DNA of 64,000 bases from the NCBI RefSeq assembly GCF_028748065.1, contig NZ_CP118166.1, positions 2,371,501 through 2,435,500 of the forward strand. The letters are read 5' to 3'. The notes below the pieces were generated by a model. That model was not told the origin of the DNA. It searched no databases and saw nothing but the letters and a program-made list of their open reading frames with translations. Position numbers and translations under genes: made by a program. The stretch's first letter is position 1. Each line of letters begins with the position of its first letter. Source of the DNA: Hyphococcus flavus. GTDB lineage: Bacteria > Pseudomonadota > Alphaproteobacteria > Caulobacterales > Parvularculaceae. This document shows positions 7,782 to 15,943 of this stretch, one piece after another.

Positions 7782-9035
7782 GTGCGTAAACCGGAGACGA
7801 TAGAGCGCCTATACCTCGACTTTGACGGCTTTTTTGCGTCTGTCATGCAGCAGGCGTTTCCGGCCCTTCGCGGGCACCCGGTTGGCGTCATTCCGTTTGA
7901 AACGGACAAGGCGAAATATACGACCGTCATCGCCTGCAGCAAGGAAGCGAAGGCGCAAGGCGTTCAAAACGTCATGCGCACGCCGGACGCGCAAGCGCTT
8001 TGCCCGGACATTGTTCTTGTCATGCAGCGGCCCGATTTATTCAGGCGCGCGCATAACGCTTTGCTTAACGAAATCTCATGCGAAATCCCTATCGACACAG
8101 CGAAGTCGATTGATGAGCTGACGTGCAAACTCGGGAAGCGTGACATTGTTGATCCGCAAGGGTTGGCGGCGCGTCTTAAAAAACGCATTGCTGAAAATGT
8201 CGGTCCGCATATTACTTGCTCAATCGGATTTGCCGCTAATCGGTTGCTCGCTAAGCTAGCCTGTAAAATGGATAAGCCAAACGGTGTAACAATCTGGGAG
8301 CCCGAGGGCGCGCTTCAGTATTTATCGGCGCTGCCGTTATCCGAAATTTCCGGCATTGGCGGGCGCATGGAAAAACGCCTGAACAACGCGGGCATTTACA
8401 CCACCGCACAGTTAACAGCGACACAGCCGAAACAGATGCGCGCCTTATGGGGCAACGTAAACGGCGAACGTATGTGGTACGGCCTTCATGGCTACGACAT
8501 ACAGGCGCAGCCGACCGGGCGCGGCATGTACGGGCATGGGCGCGTTTTGCCGCCGGAGCTTCGAAAACTTGATAAGGCGAGAGATACGGCACGGCTCTTG
8601 TTGACGAAAGCAGCACGGCGAATGCGGCGCGATTTCTTCTATGCGAACAAGCTTTGGTTATGGCTGGACCTTCGCGAAGGCGGTTGGTTCGGGCAGCGGG
8701 ATTTGCCTTGCGTCAATGACGATCAGGCCATTTTAGCTGCGCTATCGCATCTATGGGACAAGGCGGCTTTTGAGTTGCCGCGGCGGCATGAAATCGTTCG
8801 CGCTGGCGTCACGCTTCTGGACCTGATGCCTGCGGACGGACGCCAGCTCGATCTGTTTTTGAATGACGACCGCGACCGCCAGCGTTGGGAGCGCATTACG
8901 TTTTCAATCGACGCGCTCAATCGGAAATTTGGCAAGCGGGTTGTTTCAGTAGGGCCGTGGAAGCCACCGCCGGGTGGATATGCGGGCGGCAAGATTGCTT
9001 ACACACGCATTCCTTCAGCGGAGGATTTCTGGTGA
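7782..9035 (+). CDS. Y-family (DinB/UmuC-type) translesion DNA polymerase
   Basis: A 417-residue lesion-bypass polymerase. Catalytic residues are in place: Asp13 in 'YLDFDGFFASV' and Asp111-Glu112 in Ser-Ile-Asp-Glu. A helix-hairpin-helix-like 'LSEISGIGGRMEKRLNNAGI' follows near 190. 'GRVLPPE' starts the little-finger region, and Gln-Leu-Asp-Leu-Phe near the end is a beta-clamp binding motif. This is not the housekeeping DinB; similar genes are carried on plasmids and islands. GTG 7782 is the only in-frame start before the conserved Asp; the upstream ATGs are in other frames. It is preceded by a LexA box and overlaps the next small gene, forming an SOS operon. Confidence 0.88.
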   Translation: MRKPETIERLYLDFDGFFASVMQQAFPALRGHPVGVIPFETDKAKYTTVIACSKEAKAQGVQNVMRTPDAQALCPDIVLVMQRPDLFRRAHNALLNEISCEIPIDTAKSIDELTCKLGKRDIVDPQGLAARLKKRIAENVGPHITCSIGFAANRLLAKLACKMDKPNGVTIWEPEGALQYLSALPLSEISGIGGRMEKRLNNAGIYTTAQLTATQPKQMRALWGNVNGERMWYGLHGYDIQAQPTGRGMYGHGRVLPPELRKLDKARDTARLLLTKAARRMRRDFFYANKLWLWLDLREGGWFGQRDLPCVNDDQAILAALSHLWDKAAFELPRRHEIVRAGVTLLDLMPADGRQLDLFLNDDRDRQRWERITFSIDALNRKFGKRVVSVGPWKPPPGGYAGGKIAYTRIPSAEDFW

Positions 9036-9286
9036 GCTGGCTTGATGACATGCACCTGCGCGATTTGGACGATAGCCAGGCGATTGAAGCGACGTGCAAT
9101 AAGTGCCTGCATACTTGGCTGCAAAGTCCGGTGCAGTTGCTTTTGAAAGTTGACCACCGTGACGTCACGCTTGCCGAAGTCTCGCGTGAACTGAAATGCC
9201 GCCGCCCGCACTGCGGTCATTGCGGTGCCCAAATTTCGTTAGTCAGGAATGAAGATACAAGCGGATTCGTTGGCGGAATGCCGTAA
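9032..9286 (+). CDS. Small CxxC protein coupled to the Y-family polymerase
   Basis: An 84-residue protein starting at GTG 9032, overlapping the polymerase stop (GTGA), with GGAGG at 9020-9024 as a strong ribosome-binding site. It has Cys-Asn-Lys-Cys near residue 22, then Cys-x4-His-Cys-x2-Cys near 56-64, a likely zinc site. The overlap means it is made together with the polymerase under SOS control, so a role in damage response or in that polymerase's action is reasonable. I know no characterised relative. Confidence 0.65.
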   Translation: MSWLDDMHLRDLDDSQAIEATCNKCLHTWLQSPVQLLLKVDHRDVTLAEVSRELKCRRPHCGHCGAQISLVRNEDTSGFVGGMP

Positions 9287-9354
9287 AAGGGTCTTAGAAG
9301 GGGGAGTGTTTTGAGGAGCCGATTTGCGCAACGTCTGACTAACTATTTGTGGGA

Positions 9355-10068
9355 CTACTCTAACTCAAAAAATACGTGCGCAACTGGCTTATCCTTAGAA
9401 CCATTAATAGATTCGAGATATGCTGTCACAGTATAATTTTTTAAAATTTGGTTGAGCATAGGTGCACGTAGCCTATTCACATATCCGCACAACTGATTGC
9501 GAAGGAAAATGCCGACAGCATTTGGGTCGTATTTATTTTGTGGTTCGTGCCGAAATTCCACCTGGCTATGGAGGATTTGACCAGTAAGATTCTTTGCATA
9601 GTAATGGTAACCCACTACTTCGTGAAAATACTGGCAACCTTTAGAAGCAGATTCCAACGTATCAATTATTGAATACCCATCGCTTGCTAATCGTGCTTCG
9701 GTATACCCAAGCATTGCGAAAGTGCTGATATTCACATCAGGATTAATACGGAACTGAGCTAAATATTTTTCGTAGTCAGGACGGTCTCGACGTGGCAGGC
9801 GTTTGCTTAAAACGTCAAATATTCGCTGAGGTTCGCTGCTGTTCCCTCGGTCATTCCCGAAAAGAACATCAAAACCTTCATTTAGTGCTAGTGAGAAATC
9901 TTCGGTATCGCTTAGCCATCTGAAAAGTATTTTATCGCGCTGCCGCTCAAAAATTCCCACAGGAAAATGACGGCGAGACTTGCGCGTATCGACTGGCTTC
10001 CAAGCAAGGATCAACTTAGAAGGCTCACAGATTTTTGTAATTAGGCGCATAGGTTCTACTGAAGACAC
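9355..10068 (-). CDS. HIRAN-domain protein
   Basis: A 237-residue protein whose end (about 165-230) fits the HIRAN domain: Val-Glu-Phe-Arg-His-Glu-Pro, then 'NKYDPNAVGIFLRNQLCGYV' and a Pro-Met-Leu helix. HIRAN domains, known from HLTF/Rad5-type helicases, bind single-stranded 3' DNA ends or damaged DNA; free-standing bacterial forms are linked to phage and mobile DNA. The first 150 residues are not recognised but include an Arg-rich segment near residues 90-95. The gene overlaps the end of the HipA-like kinase gene by 13 bases, so the two form one unit, and this protein is a candidate partner, antitoxin or DNA-sensing part. Confidence 0.65.
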   Translation of the reverse strand: MSSVEPMRLITKICEPSKLILAWKPVDTRKSRRHFPVGIFERQRDKILFRWLSDTEDFSLALNEGFDVLFGNDRGNSSEPQRIFDVLSKRLPRRDRPDYEKYLAQFRINPDVNISTFAMLGYTEARLASDGYSIIDTLESASKGCQYFHEVVGYHYYAKNLTGQILHSQVEFRHEPQNKYDPNAVGIFLRNQLCGYVNRLRAPMLNQILKNYTVTAYLESINGSKDKPVAHVFFELE

Positions 10069-10973
10069 TCCAATAACATAGCGGCTCGTTTATCGACGAT
10101 TGAACTTACTAGTACGGCTCTCTCGCGGGAAAAGTATGGCTCAACTTTAAAATCAGGCAGTACGGCAAGGGTTTGTTCAAAACAAGCACGCTTTGAGTTT
10201 GCTATCCGGTAAATTTCTTCACCGGTTTTTGAGTACAGGTTGAGTAGTTCACTGATTACGTCAAAGTGGCCTTGTGTTTGATTCTTTTCATCACCAGTCA
10301 TGTGGTGACAGCCTTTAGATACATAGGCTTCAATATCAACGTTGGATATATTATTTTCGGAAAATTCATAGCCTAAGCTAGTTCCATTGTCGAATATTGG
10401 CGATAAGCGGTACCGTGCATCTGATAGATCACCAACTCGACGAAGTAAGCCCCAGTTCTCCGGGTGCCGATCAGTGTTTCCAATTAATGCATCAAAGGTA
10501 GCTGCCTGCGTCCACCACTCGAGTGGCCTTGTGCAGCCAGCTACGTCACAGGCTCGAATATTTGTCATTAGTGAGTGAGGCCGATCTTCTCTCTGTGCAC
10601 CATAGGATGGTTCGTAAGCTGACAAGAGCGTATGTCCCGAAGTTAACTCTTGATAATATTTTTCGCGTGGCCGGTATCCGAACCATTCCACTAGAACTCC
10701 CGAATTTTGTTCTTCGGAATTGACTGCAAAATAGGCTCTCGGGACGACTATCTCACAATCCATACTTAATGCGTAAGCGAGAATTTCAGACCAAACTTGG
10801 TGACAGCGCCAGCCATAGGCAATTTTGTAAAGATAGCGACGATTAGGTCGTATGAACGATTGCGGGGATGTTTCTGGTGATACAAGTAGGCGTTTTGGTT
10901 TGGCGCCGACCGGATAAATCGACTCACATAACCAAGAAGAGACATCGATTATCTGATCTGGTTTCTGTAGCAA
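10056..10973 (-). CDS. HipA-like kinase, single-domain
   Basis: A 305-residue protein with the HipA/CtkA kinase core. Lys50 in Tyr-Leu-Tyr-Lys is a candidate ATP-binding lysine. 'FDALIGNTDRHPENW' (160-174) holds the catalytic Asp168 and Asn173, and 'SPIFDNGTSLG' (191-201) holds the metal-binding Asp195. E. coli HipA, about 440 residues, has an extra N-terminal domain that is missing here. HipA kinases phosphorylate proteins such as glutamyl-tRNA synthetase and cause growth arrest; others act on host or unknown targets. No HipB-like HTH gene is next to it; the downstream overlapping gene encodes a HIRAN protein instead. It is the first gene after tRNA-Asn, behind an inverted repeat. Confidence 0.72.
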   Translation of the reverse strand: MLQKPDQIIDVSSWLCESIYPVGAKPKRLLVSPETSPQSFIRPNRRYLYKIAYGWRCHQVWSEILAYALSMDCEIVVPRAYFAVNSEEQNSGVLVEWFGYRPREKYYQELTSGHTLLSAYEPSYGAQREDRPHSLMTNIRACDVAGCTRPLEWWTQAATFDALIGNTDRHPENWGLLRRVGDLSDARYRLSPIFDNGTSLGYEFSENNISNVDIEAYVSKGCHHMTGDEKNQTQGHFDVISELLNLYSKTGEEIYRIANSKRACFEQTLAVLPDFKVEPYFSRERAVLVSSIVDKRAAMLLECLQ

Positions 10974-10995
10974 AACAAATTCAATTCTTGGTCAC

Positions 10996-11019
10996 GTCAT
11001 TCACTTGGAAAAGAATGAC
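10996..11019 (-). promoter_or_regulatory. Inverted repeat before the HipA-like/HIRAN operon
   Basis: GTCATTC and GAATGAC are perfect 7-base arms around 10 bases, 23 bases upstream of the kinase start. The place suits an operator over the promoter, as in toxin-antitoxin operons that repress themselves. A second hairpin (arms at 11065-11071 and 11085-11091) lies further upstream, beside the tRNA. Confidence 0.45.
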
Positions 11020-11131
11020 CGCATATCGTCATCTTATTTTTCAGTTGGTAGCTTGACGGTAGCCCATGCTTTCACGACTTCAGTAAGCATGGATGTTAGT
11101 CATTATTTTCGTTGTAAAAACAGTCATTTAA

Positions 11132-11207
11132 TGGCTCCCCGAACTGGACTCGAACCAGTGACCCGCTGATTAACAGTCAGCTGCTCTACCAACTGAGCTA
11201 TCGGGGA
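11132..11207 (-). tRNA. tRNA-Asn (GTT)
   Basis: A complete 76-base tRNA with encoded CCA. The acceptor stem pairs TCCCCGA with the 3' side, the D-arm is AGCTCAGTTGGTAGAGC, the anticodon loop has GTT, and the T-loop is TTCGAGT. Its 3' end faces the accessory genes on the left, the usual arrangement when an island has integrated into a tRNA gene. Confidence 0.97.
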
Positions 11208-11392
11208 TCGCCGTTGGAACGCGGGCTATAGCAAAGCCAGGTTACTGAATCCACACCAATTTGCCTGTCCGGCGATAATTTTTTGAGCGGTCAGCCGATG
11301 TTCGGCGCCGCTCGAACACAAATGTCACGAATCAGCACTAGAGGGCGAGAGTGTCGCGGATCGTGAGAGTTTCTAGACCCATAAAAGCGAGA

Positions 11393-11419
11393 CGGCCGCG
11401 CTTGGGGGAAACGCGGCCG
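11393..11419 (-). terminator. Possible terminator of the RND efflux operon
   Basis: CGGCCGCG and CGCGGCCG make a perfect 8-base stem with an 11-base loop about 100 bases past the stop of the RND permease gene. On the minus strand it is followed by a weak T-rich stretch. The rest of the gap 11208-11516 shows only a short repeat of GGGGTAT near 11434 and no gene. Confidence 0.45.
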
Positions 11420-11516
11420 GTACTCACTGTCGTGGGGTATGGTGGGGTATCTTCTCGGGAGAAGACATTATTAAGGTCTCATCAAGATATTAACATAAGG
11501 TTAACGGTGGAGCCGC

Positions 11517-14500
11517 TTATTCAGCGGGCCTCCACAAGGGATTGTCCCGTTTCCTGCCGGAAAGGTCGGCGCCGTAGCGGTGGTCCGTCGCCCCTTGCGC
11601 GTCGGCATAATCACTTTCAGAGGATGCGCCTTCACCTAATTGAGGCTGTTTCTCACCGGTCCAAGCCCATCGATAGAAGCGGGCGATATCCGCGCCAACC
11701 GCATACATGGCCGGCACGAAAATCAGTGTCACGAACGTTGCGAAGAAGACGCCGAAGGCGAGGGCGACGATCGTCGGCTTGAGAAATTCAGCGTCGGTAG
11801 AGCGCTCGAACATTATGGGAAGAAGACCGACAAAGGTCGTGACGGAAGTCAGCATGATCGGACGGAAGCGGCCGACGCCAGCTTTTACGAGGGCTGAGAA
11901 CGCGCCTTCGCCTTGCGCGCGGAGACGGTTTACATAGTCGATCAAAACCAGATTGTCGTTCACGACCACGCCTGCGGCGGCGCCGACGCCGAAGAAGGAG
12001 AATAACGCAAAGTCGAGACCAAACAGGAAATGACCGAAGGCCGCGCCCATATATCCAAACGGGATCGCCGTCATGATTAAGGCGGGCTGCCAGTAAGAGC
12101 TGAAGGCGATGGCCAGCAACATATACATGGCGAATAGAGCGACAGCATAAAGCGCCAGGAATTCGCTCATGAATTCGGCTTGTTCCTCTGCGTCGCCGCG
12201 CTGAACGACCGACGCCTCAGGGTGACGCCGTTGCCATTCCGGAATGAAGTCCCGGTTATAGCTTTGCATAATCGCTGAACGGTCAACGCCTTCGCGAAGT
12301 TCGGCCGTAACGCGGGCCGATCGCTGGCGATCCCGCCGTTCAATTCGTTTATAGCTCGGCGCGAATTTTGCGTCCGCAACCGCAGTCAGCGGAACCTCGC
12401 GTCCATCGGACGTGCGTATGCGCATGCGGTCAATCGTCGTGAGAGATTCGCGAGCGGACTTTGGGTAACGAACCATGACCCGAACGTCCTGTCCGCTTCG
12501 GGGCAGGCGCTGCACTTCCTCACCGAAGAACGCCTGCCGCACCTGTCCGGAAACGTCAGCAAGCGTGAGGCCAAAACGTTCCGCGCCGGGCTTTAGCTCA
12601 ATCTGAAGCTCAGGCGTAGCGGACTGCAGGTTATTTCTAACATCGAATACGCCCGGTAAGGTGCGCAGATAGTTTTGAACGTCCACCGTAGCGAGGCGGA
12701 GCTCTTCCAGATCCTCGGCCTGTACGCCAAAGGAGAGATCCGGTCCGCCCTGGTTTTGGGTGAAGCCGATATTGATTTCTTCAGCATCCGGTATCGGTCC
12801 AAGCTCCTCCCGGAACATTTCTGCAACGTCTTTTGTCGATTCTTTTCGCTTGGTTGCTTCAACGATTGTTACATAAGACGTGATTTCACCTTCGTCGGCC
12901 GCAATGTAAATGGCGTCCACGTAATCTTCGTCACCAGCTTTTCCGAGCCTTTCTTTAAGGCTGTTTGCGGCGCGATCGACTTCAGCGAAAATTTGTTCTG
13001 TACGAGCGAATGAAGAACCTTCAGGCAGACGAACATTCAACGAAATAAAAGTGCCTTGTATTTCAGGCATGAATTTGAATGAGATCCAGCCTTGCGCCAG
13101 CAACGCCACCGCCACGGAAAAAGCGCCAACGAAACCGACAACAGTAAAATACCGGAATTTCAGTGCGGTCCGAATGATCGGGCGGTAAACCTTGTCAGCA
13201 ACCGTAAGTATGCCTTCAGCAAAACCGCGCTGAAGCTGGTAATAAACGCCCTTCTTATTTTGCGGTTTCATGTGTGAAAGGTGCGCCGGCAGGATCAGGA
13301 AGGCTTCAACAAGTGAAAAAGTAAGCGCGTAAATAATCGTCAGGCTTATTTGCCGCGTAAACTGCGCAGCACCGCCGCCAATGAAAAGCCAAGGCGAGAA
13401 TGCAATCATTGTGGTTAAAACGGCAAAGAACACCGGCTTGATCACAAGCTGGGTGCCAAGGACAGAAGCGTCAGCGCCAGTCGCGTTTCCTTCTTCAACC
13501 TGATTGTGGATGCTTTCTCCGACGATGATAGCGTCATCGACGACAACGCCAATGACAAGGAGGAAGCCAAAGATCGACAGGAAGTTTAATGACACGCCGG
13601 TCATCGGCATAAAAATAAATGCGCCTGCAAATGACACGGCGATGCCGACAGCGGTCCAGAAAGCGACAGCGGGCCGCAGGAACAACATTAAAATGATGAG
13701 CACAAGCAGGAGGCCGATAACAGCGTTCGAAGCAACCAGGTTTAATTGGCCGTTAAATGGTTCTGCCGCGTCAAACCAGATGTACAATTCAGCCTTGCCA
13801 TCCAGTTCCTCGTTCTTTTCCTCGACCCATTCATTGATAGCTTTTGAAAGCGTCGTAACGTTTGACGTCTCAGGCGCCATGACGCCCATGCTGATCGAAG
13901 GCTTGCCGTTGAGCTGACGGATTTGACGCCGGTCTTCAAAACCATCGACAACGGTTGCAACATCGGAGACCCGGATAACTGAACCGTCAGGATTCTGGCG
14001 AACGACAATACGTTCGAATTCTTCCTCGGTATCGGCCAGCGCTCGGGCTGCGATTTGAAGGTTGCCTGTTTCGGTCCGCACCTGGCCGCCCGCGAGGTTG
14101 ATCGAAGACCCGCGAATAGCGCGTGCAACATCGTCGAAGGTCAGATTATAGCGGCGCAACGCCTCTTCAGAGACCTCGATTGAAACTTCTTCACGCAATT
14201 CACCGAAAATGTTGACGATAGGGGAGCCGTTCGGGATTTGCGCCAGTTCATCGCGTAACTCGCGAGCCAACCTGTTAAGTTCTCGAGCGGGCAAGTCGCC
14301 ATAGAGCCCCATAAACGCGCCGGGGTTACGGTTGCGCCACTGCGTTACGATAGGGGGAAAAGAATCCTGAGGCAGGTTTGATACGCCATCGACACGGTTT
14401 TTGACCTCGTTTAAAAAACGCGTGGTGTCGATATTATCGTCGCCTTCAACGTTTAATGAAGCACTTCCTTCCCGGGCTGTAGAGTCTACGTGGACGACGC

Positions 14501-14729
14501 CATCGATATTTGCGAGCGCCTCTTCGATCCGAAGAATAATTTGTTCTTCAACCTCTCTCGGCGAGGCGCCTGGCCAGGCGACGTTGATTGACGCCCCGGT
14601 AAATGCCGCTGAGGGATCAAGTTCCCGTTCCAGACTCATGAACGCAATGGCGCCCGCAACAAAACACGCGACCATCAACAAGTTTGCTGCGACGGAGTTC
14701 TTCGTCCACCAGGCAATCAATCCAGTCAC
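11517..14729 (-). CDS. RND-family efflux pump inner-membrane permease
   Basis: A 1070-residue AcrB-type transporter that uses the proton gradient to expel drugs or other amphiphiles. It has TM1 at about 12-30, a large periplasmic porter domain, and a block of membrane helices from about 333. The proton-relay pair Asp398-Asp399 lies in 'GVVVDDAIIVGES'. A second porter half follows, with final helices ending near 1030 and a soluble tail. Length is normal for the family. It is the last gene of an operon with an adaptor (4-base overlap) and an outer-membrane factor. Sequence style fits hydrophobe/amphiphile exporters rather than metal exporters, but the substrate is not evident. Confidence 0.93.
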   Translation of the reverse strand: MTGLIAWWTKNSVAANLLMVACFVAGAIAFMSLERELDPSAAFTGASINVAWPGASPREVEEQIILRIEEALANIDGVVHVDSTAREGSASLNVEGDDNIDTTRFLNEVKNRVDGVSNLPQDSFPPIVTQWRNRNPGAFMGLYGDLPARELNRLARELRDELAQIPNGSPIVNIFGELREEVSIEVSEEALRRYNLTFDDVARAIRGSSINLAGGQVRTETGNLQIAARALADTEEEFERIVVRQNPDGSVIRVSDVATVVDGFEDRRQIRQLNGKPSISMGVMAPETSNVTTLSKAINEWVEEKNEELDGKAELYIWFDAAEPFNGQLNLVASNAVIGLLLVLIILMLFLRPAVAFWTAVGIAVSFAGAFIFMPMTGVSLNFLSIFGFLLVIGVVVDDAIIVGESIHNQVEEGNATGADASVLGTQLVIKPVFFAVLTTMIAFSPWLFIGGGAAQFTRQISLTIIYALTFSLVEAFLILPAHLSHMKPQNKKGVYYQLQRGFAEGILTVADKVYRPIIRTALKFRYFTVVGFVGAFSVAVALLAQGWISFKFMPEIQGTFISLNVRLPEGSSFARTEQIFAEVDRAANSLKERLGKAGDEDYVDAIYIAADEGEITSYVTIVEATKRKESTKDVAEMFREELGPIPDAEEINIGFTQNQGGPDLSFGVQAEDLEELRLATVDVQNYLRTLPGVFDVRNNLQSATPELQIELKPGAERFGLTLADVSGQVRQAFFGEEVQRLPRSGQDVRVMVRYPKSARESLTTIDRMRIRTSDGREVPLTAVADAKFAPSYKRIERRDRQRSARVTAELREGVDRSAIMQSYNRDFIPEWQRRHPEASVVQRGDAEEQAEFMSEFLALYAVALFAMYMLLAIAFSSYWQPALIMTAIPFGYMGAAFGHFLFGLDFALFSFFGVGAAAGVVVNDNLVLIDYVNRLRAQGEGAFSALVKAGVGRFRPIMLTSVTTFVGLLPIMFERSTDAEFLKPTIVALAFGVFFATFVTLIFVPAMYAVGADIARFYRWAWTGEKQPQLGEGASSESDYADAQGATDHRYGADLSGRKRDNPLWRPAE

Positions 14730-15934
14730 AGGTTATCTCCCGAGGTGTTCTGGGCTGTGGAATTGGCGACGGGGCGCGACTCGTCATTTTCCATCGTCGG
14801 AGAAATCGAGTCGGGATCGGTCGGGGTGATCTTATCGCCTTCATCCGCGCCGCGTAGGGGCGAGGTGACGATGCGTTCGCCAGCATCTATGCCGCTCGCA
14901 ATAGTAATCGTATCCCGGTCCGCAGAGACTATGTTCACGGTCCGCGCTTCAAGCTCATCTTCGTTGCTGATGACGTAGACGGTGTTTCTGCCGTAAAGCG
15001 CTGAGCGCGGCAGCACGATAGCGTCTTCGTAGGGCTTTCCTTCGATTGTGGCATCGACGAATAAGCCCATGGCCAGCGGCGTCCCGTCAGTTGCGGCGCC
15101 TTTACCATAGGGGTCGTCAACAACTGCGATGGCAAAAACCTGTCGCGTTGTCGGATCGATGGCGCCTTCGGTACGAGCGATGCGTCCGCTCCATTCGTGA
15201 TTTTCGTTGGCGATAAAAGCTGTCATGTGTACTGCCGGACCCGGGTTTTCATCGGTTTCGGAAAACGCGAACGGCAGCCCAAGTTTCGCCAGATCATTGT
15301 CTGTCAGAGCCAGTCTGATCTCGGCGACGTCAGTTGAAAAAATTCTGCCGAGCTGCGCGCCCGGGGCCACATATTGGCCAATGCCGGCAATACGTTCTCT
15401 TACGCGGCCGTCGAATGGCGCTTTTATAGTTGTGCGTTCAAGGTTTAACTGCGCCGCCCTGTATTCCGCGCGCGCTTGTTCCAGTTGCGGAATGCGCAAA
15501 GCAAGCTCAGTCGGGTCCTCGTCAAGGCCAAGGTCTTCGTAGTCTCTGCGGGCAAGTGCTGATTCGGCTTGCTCTTGGGCAAGGCGTGCACGAGCTGCCG
15601 CCGCAGTTGCGCGATAAGGTGCGTCTTCAATTTTGATCAGGACATCGCCCTCTTGAAAAGCTCCGCCATTAACGAACGCATCCGATGTAGAGACAACCTG
15701 ACCGGAAACTTGCGCCGTAAGCGCAATATCCGTTCGTGGGCGAACTTCACCTTGCGCCGATACGTCAAGGGTTACTGATTGCTCCTCTGCAATTGTGTAG
15801 AAGACGGTCGGCGGAGCCACTTCCGGCGCCTGACGTTCAAGGTCAGGGCGCATGGAGCCCATCACCGTGATCAAGGCGATAATACCGACAATACCGCCAG
15901 CTGTGCCTATGAGGGTGAAAAACTTGCGAAACAT
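14726..15934 (-). CDS. RND efflux periplasmic adaptor (HlyD/AcrA type)
   Basis: A 402-residue membrane-fusion protein that links the RND pump to the outer-membrane channel. An uncleaved N-terminal anchor spans about residues 8-26. A lipoyl half-motif 'ALTAQVSGQVV' follows near 70-80, then the alpha-hairpin ('ARARLAQEQAESALARRDY'), the second lipoyl half around 'IKAPFDGRV', a beta-barrel and a membrane-proximal end. The last 40 residues are Asp/Ser/Pro-rich and disordered. It lies between the OMF and permease genes, overlapping the permease start by 4 bases. Confidence 0.92.
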   Translation of the reverse strand: MFRKFFTLIGTAGGIVGIIALITVMGSMRPDLERQAPEVAPPTVFYTIAEEQSVTLDVSAQGEVRPRTDIALTAQVSGQVVSTSDAFVNGGAFQEGDVLIKIEDAPYRATAAAARARLAQEQAESALARRDYEDLGLDEDPTELALRIPQLEQARAEYRAAQLNLERTTIKAPFDGRVRERIAGIGQYVAPGAQLGRIFSTDVAEIRLALTDNDLAKLGLPFAFSETDENPGPAVHMTAFIANENHEWSGRIARTEGAIDPTTRQVFAIAVVDDPYGKGAATDGTPLAMGLFVDATIEGKPYEDAIVLPRSALYGRNTVYVISNEDELEARTVNIVSADRDTITIASGIDAGERIVTSPLRGADEGDKITPTDPDSISPTMENDESRPVANSTAQNTSGDNL

Positions 15935-15943
15935 GGATACTAC

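Noticed and set aside
11351-11937. Plus-strand frames across the end of the RND permease gene
   Set aside because: Arg-rich products antisense to a clearly conserved gene; no ribosome-binding site or family.
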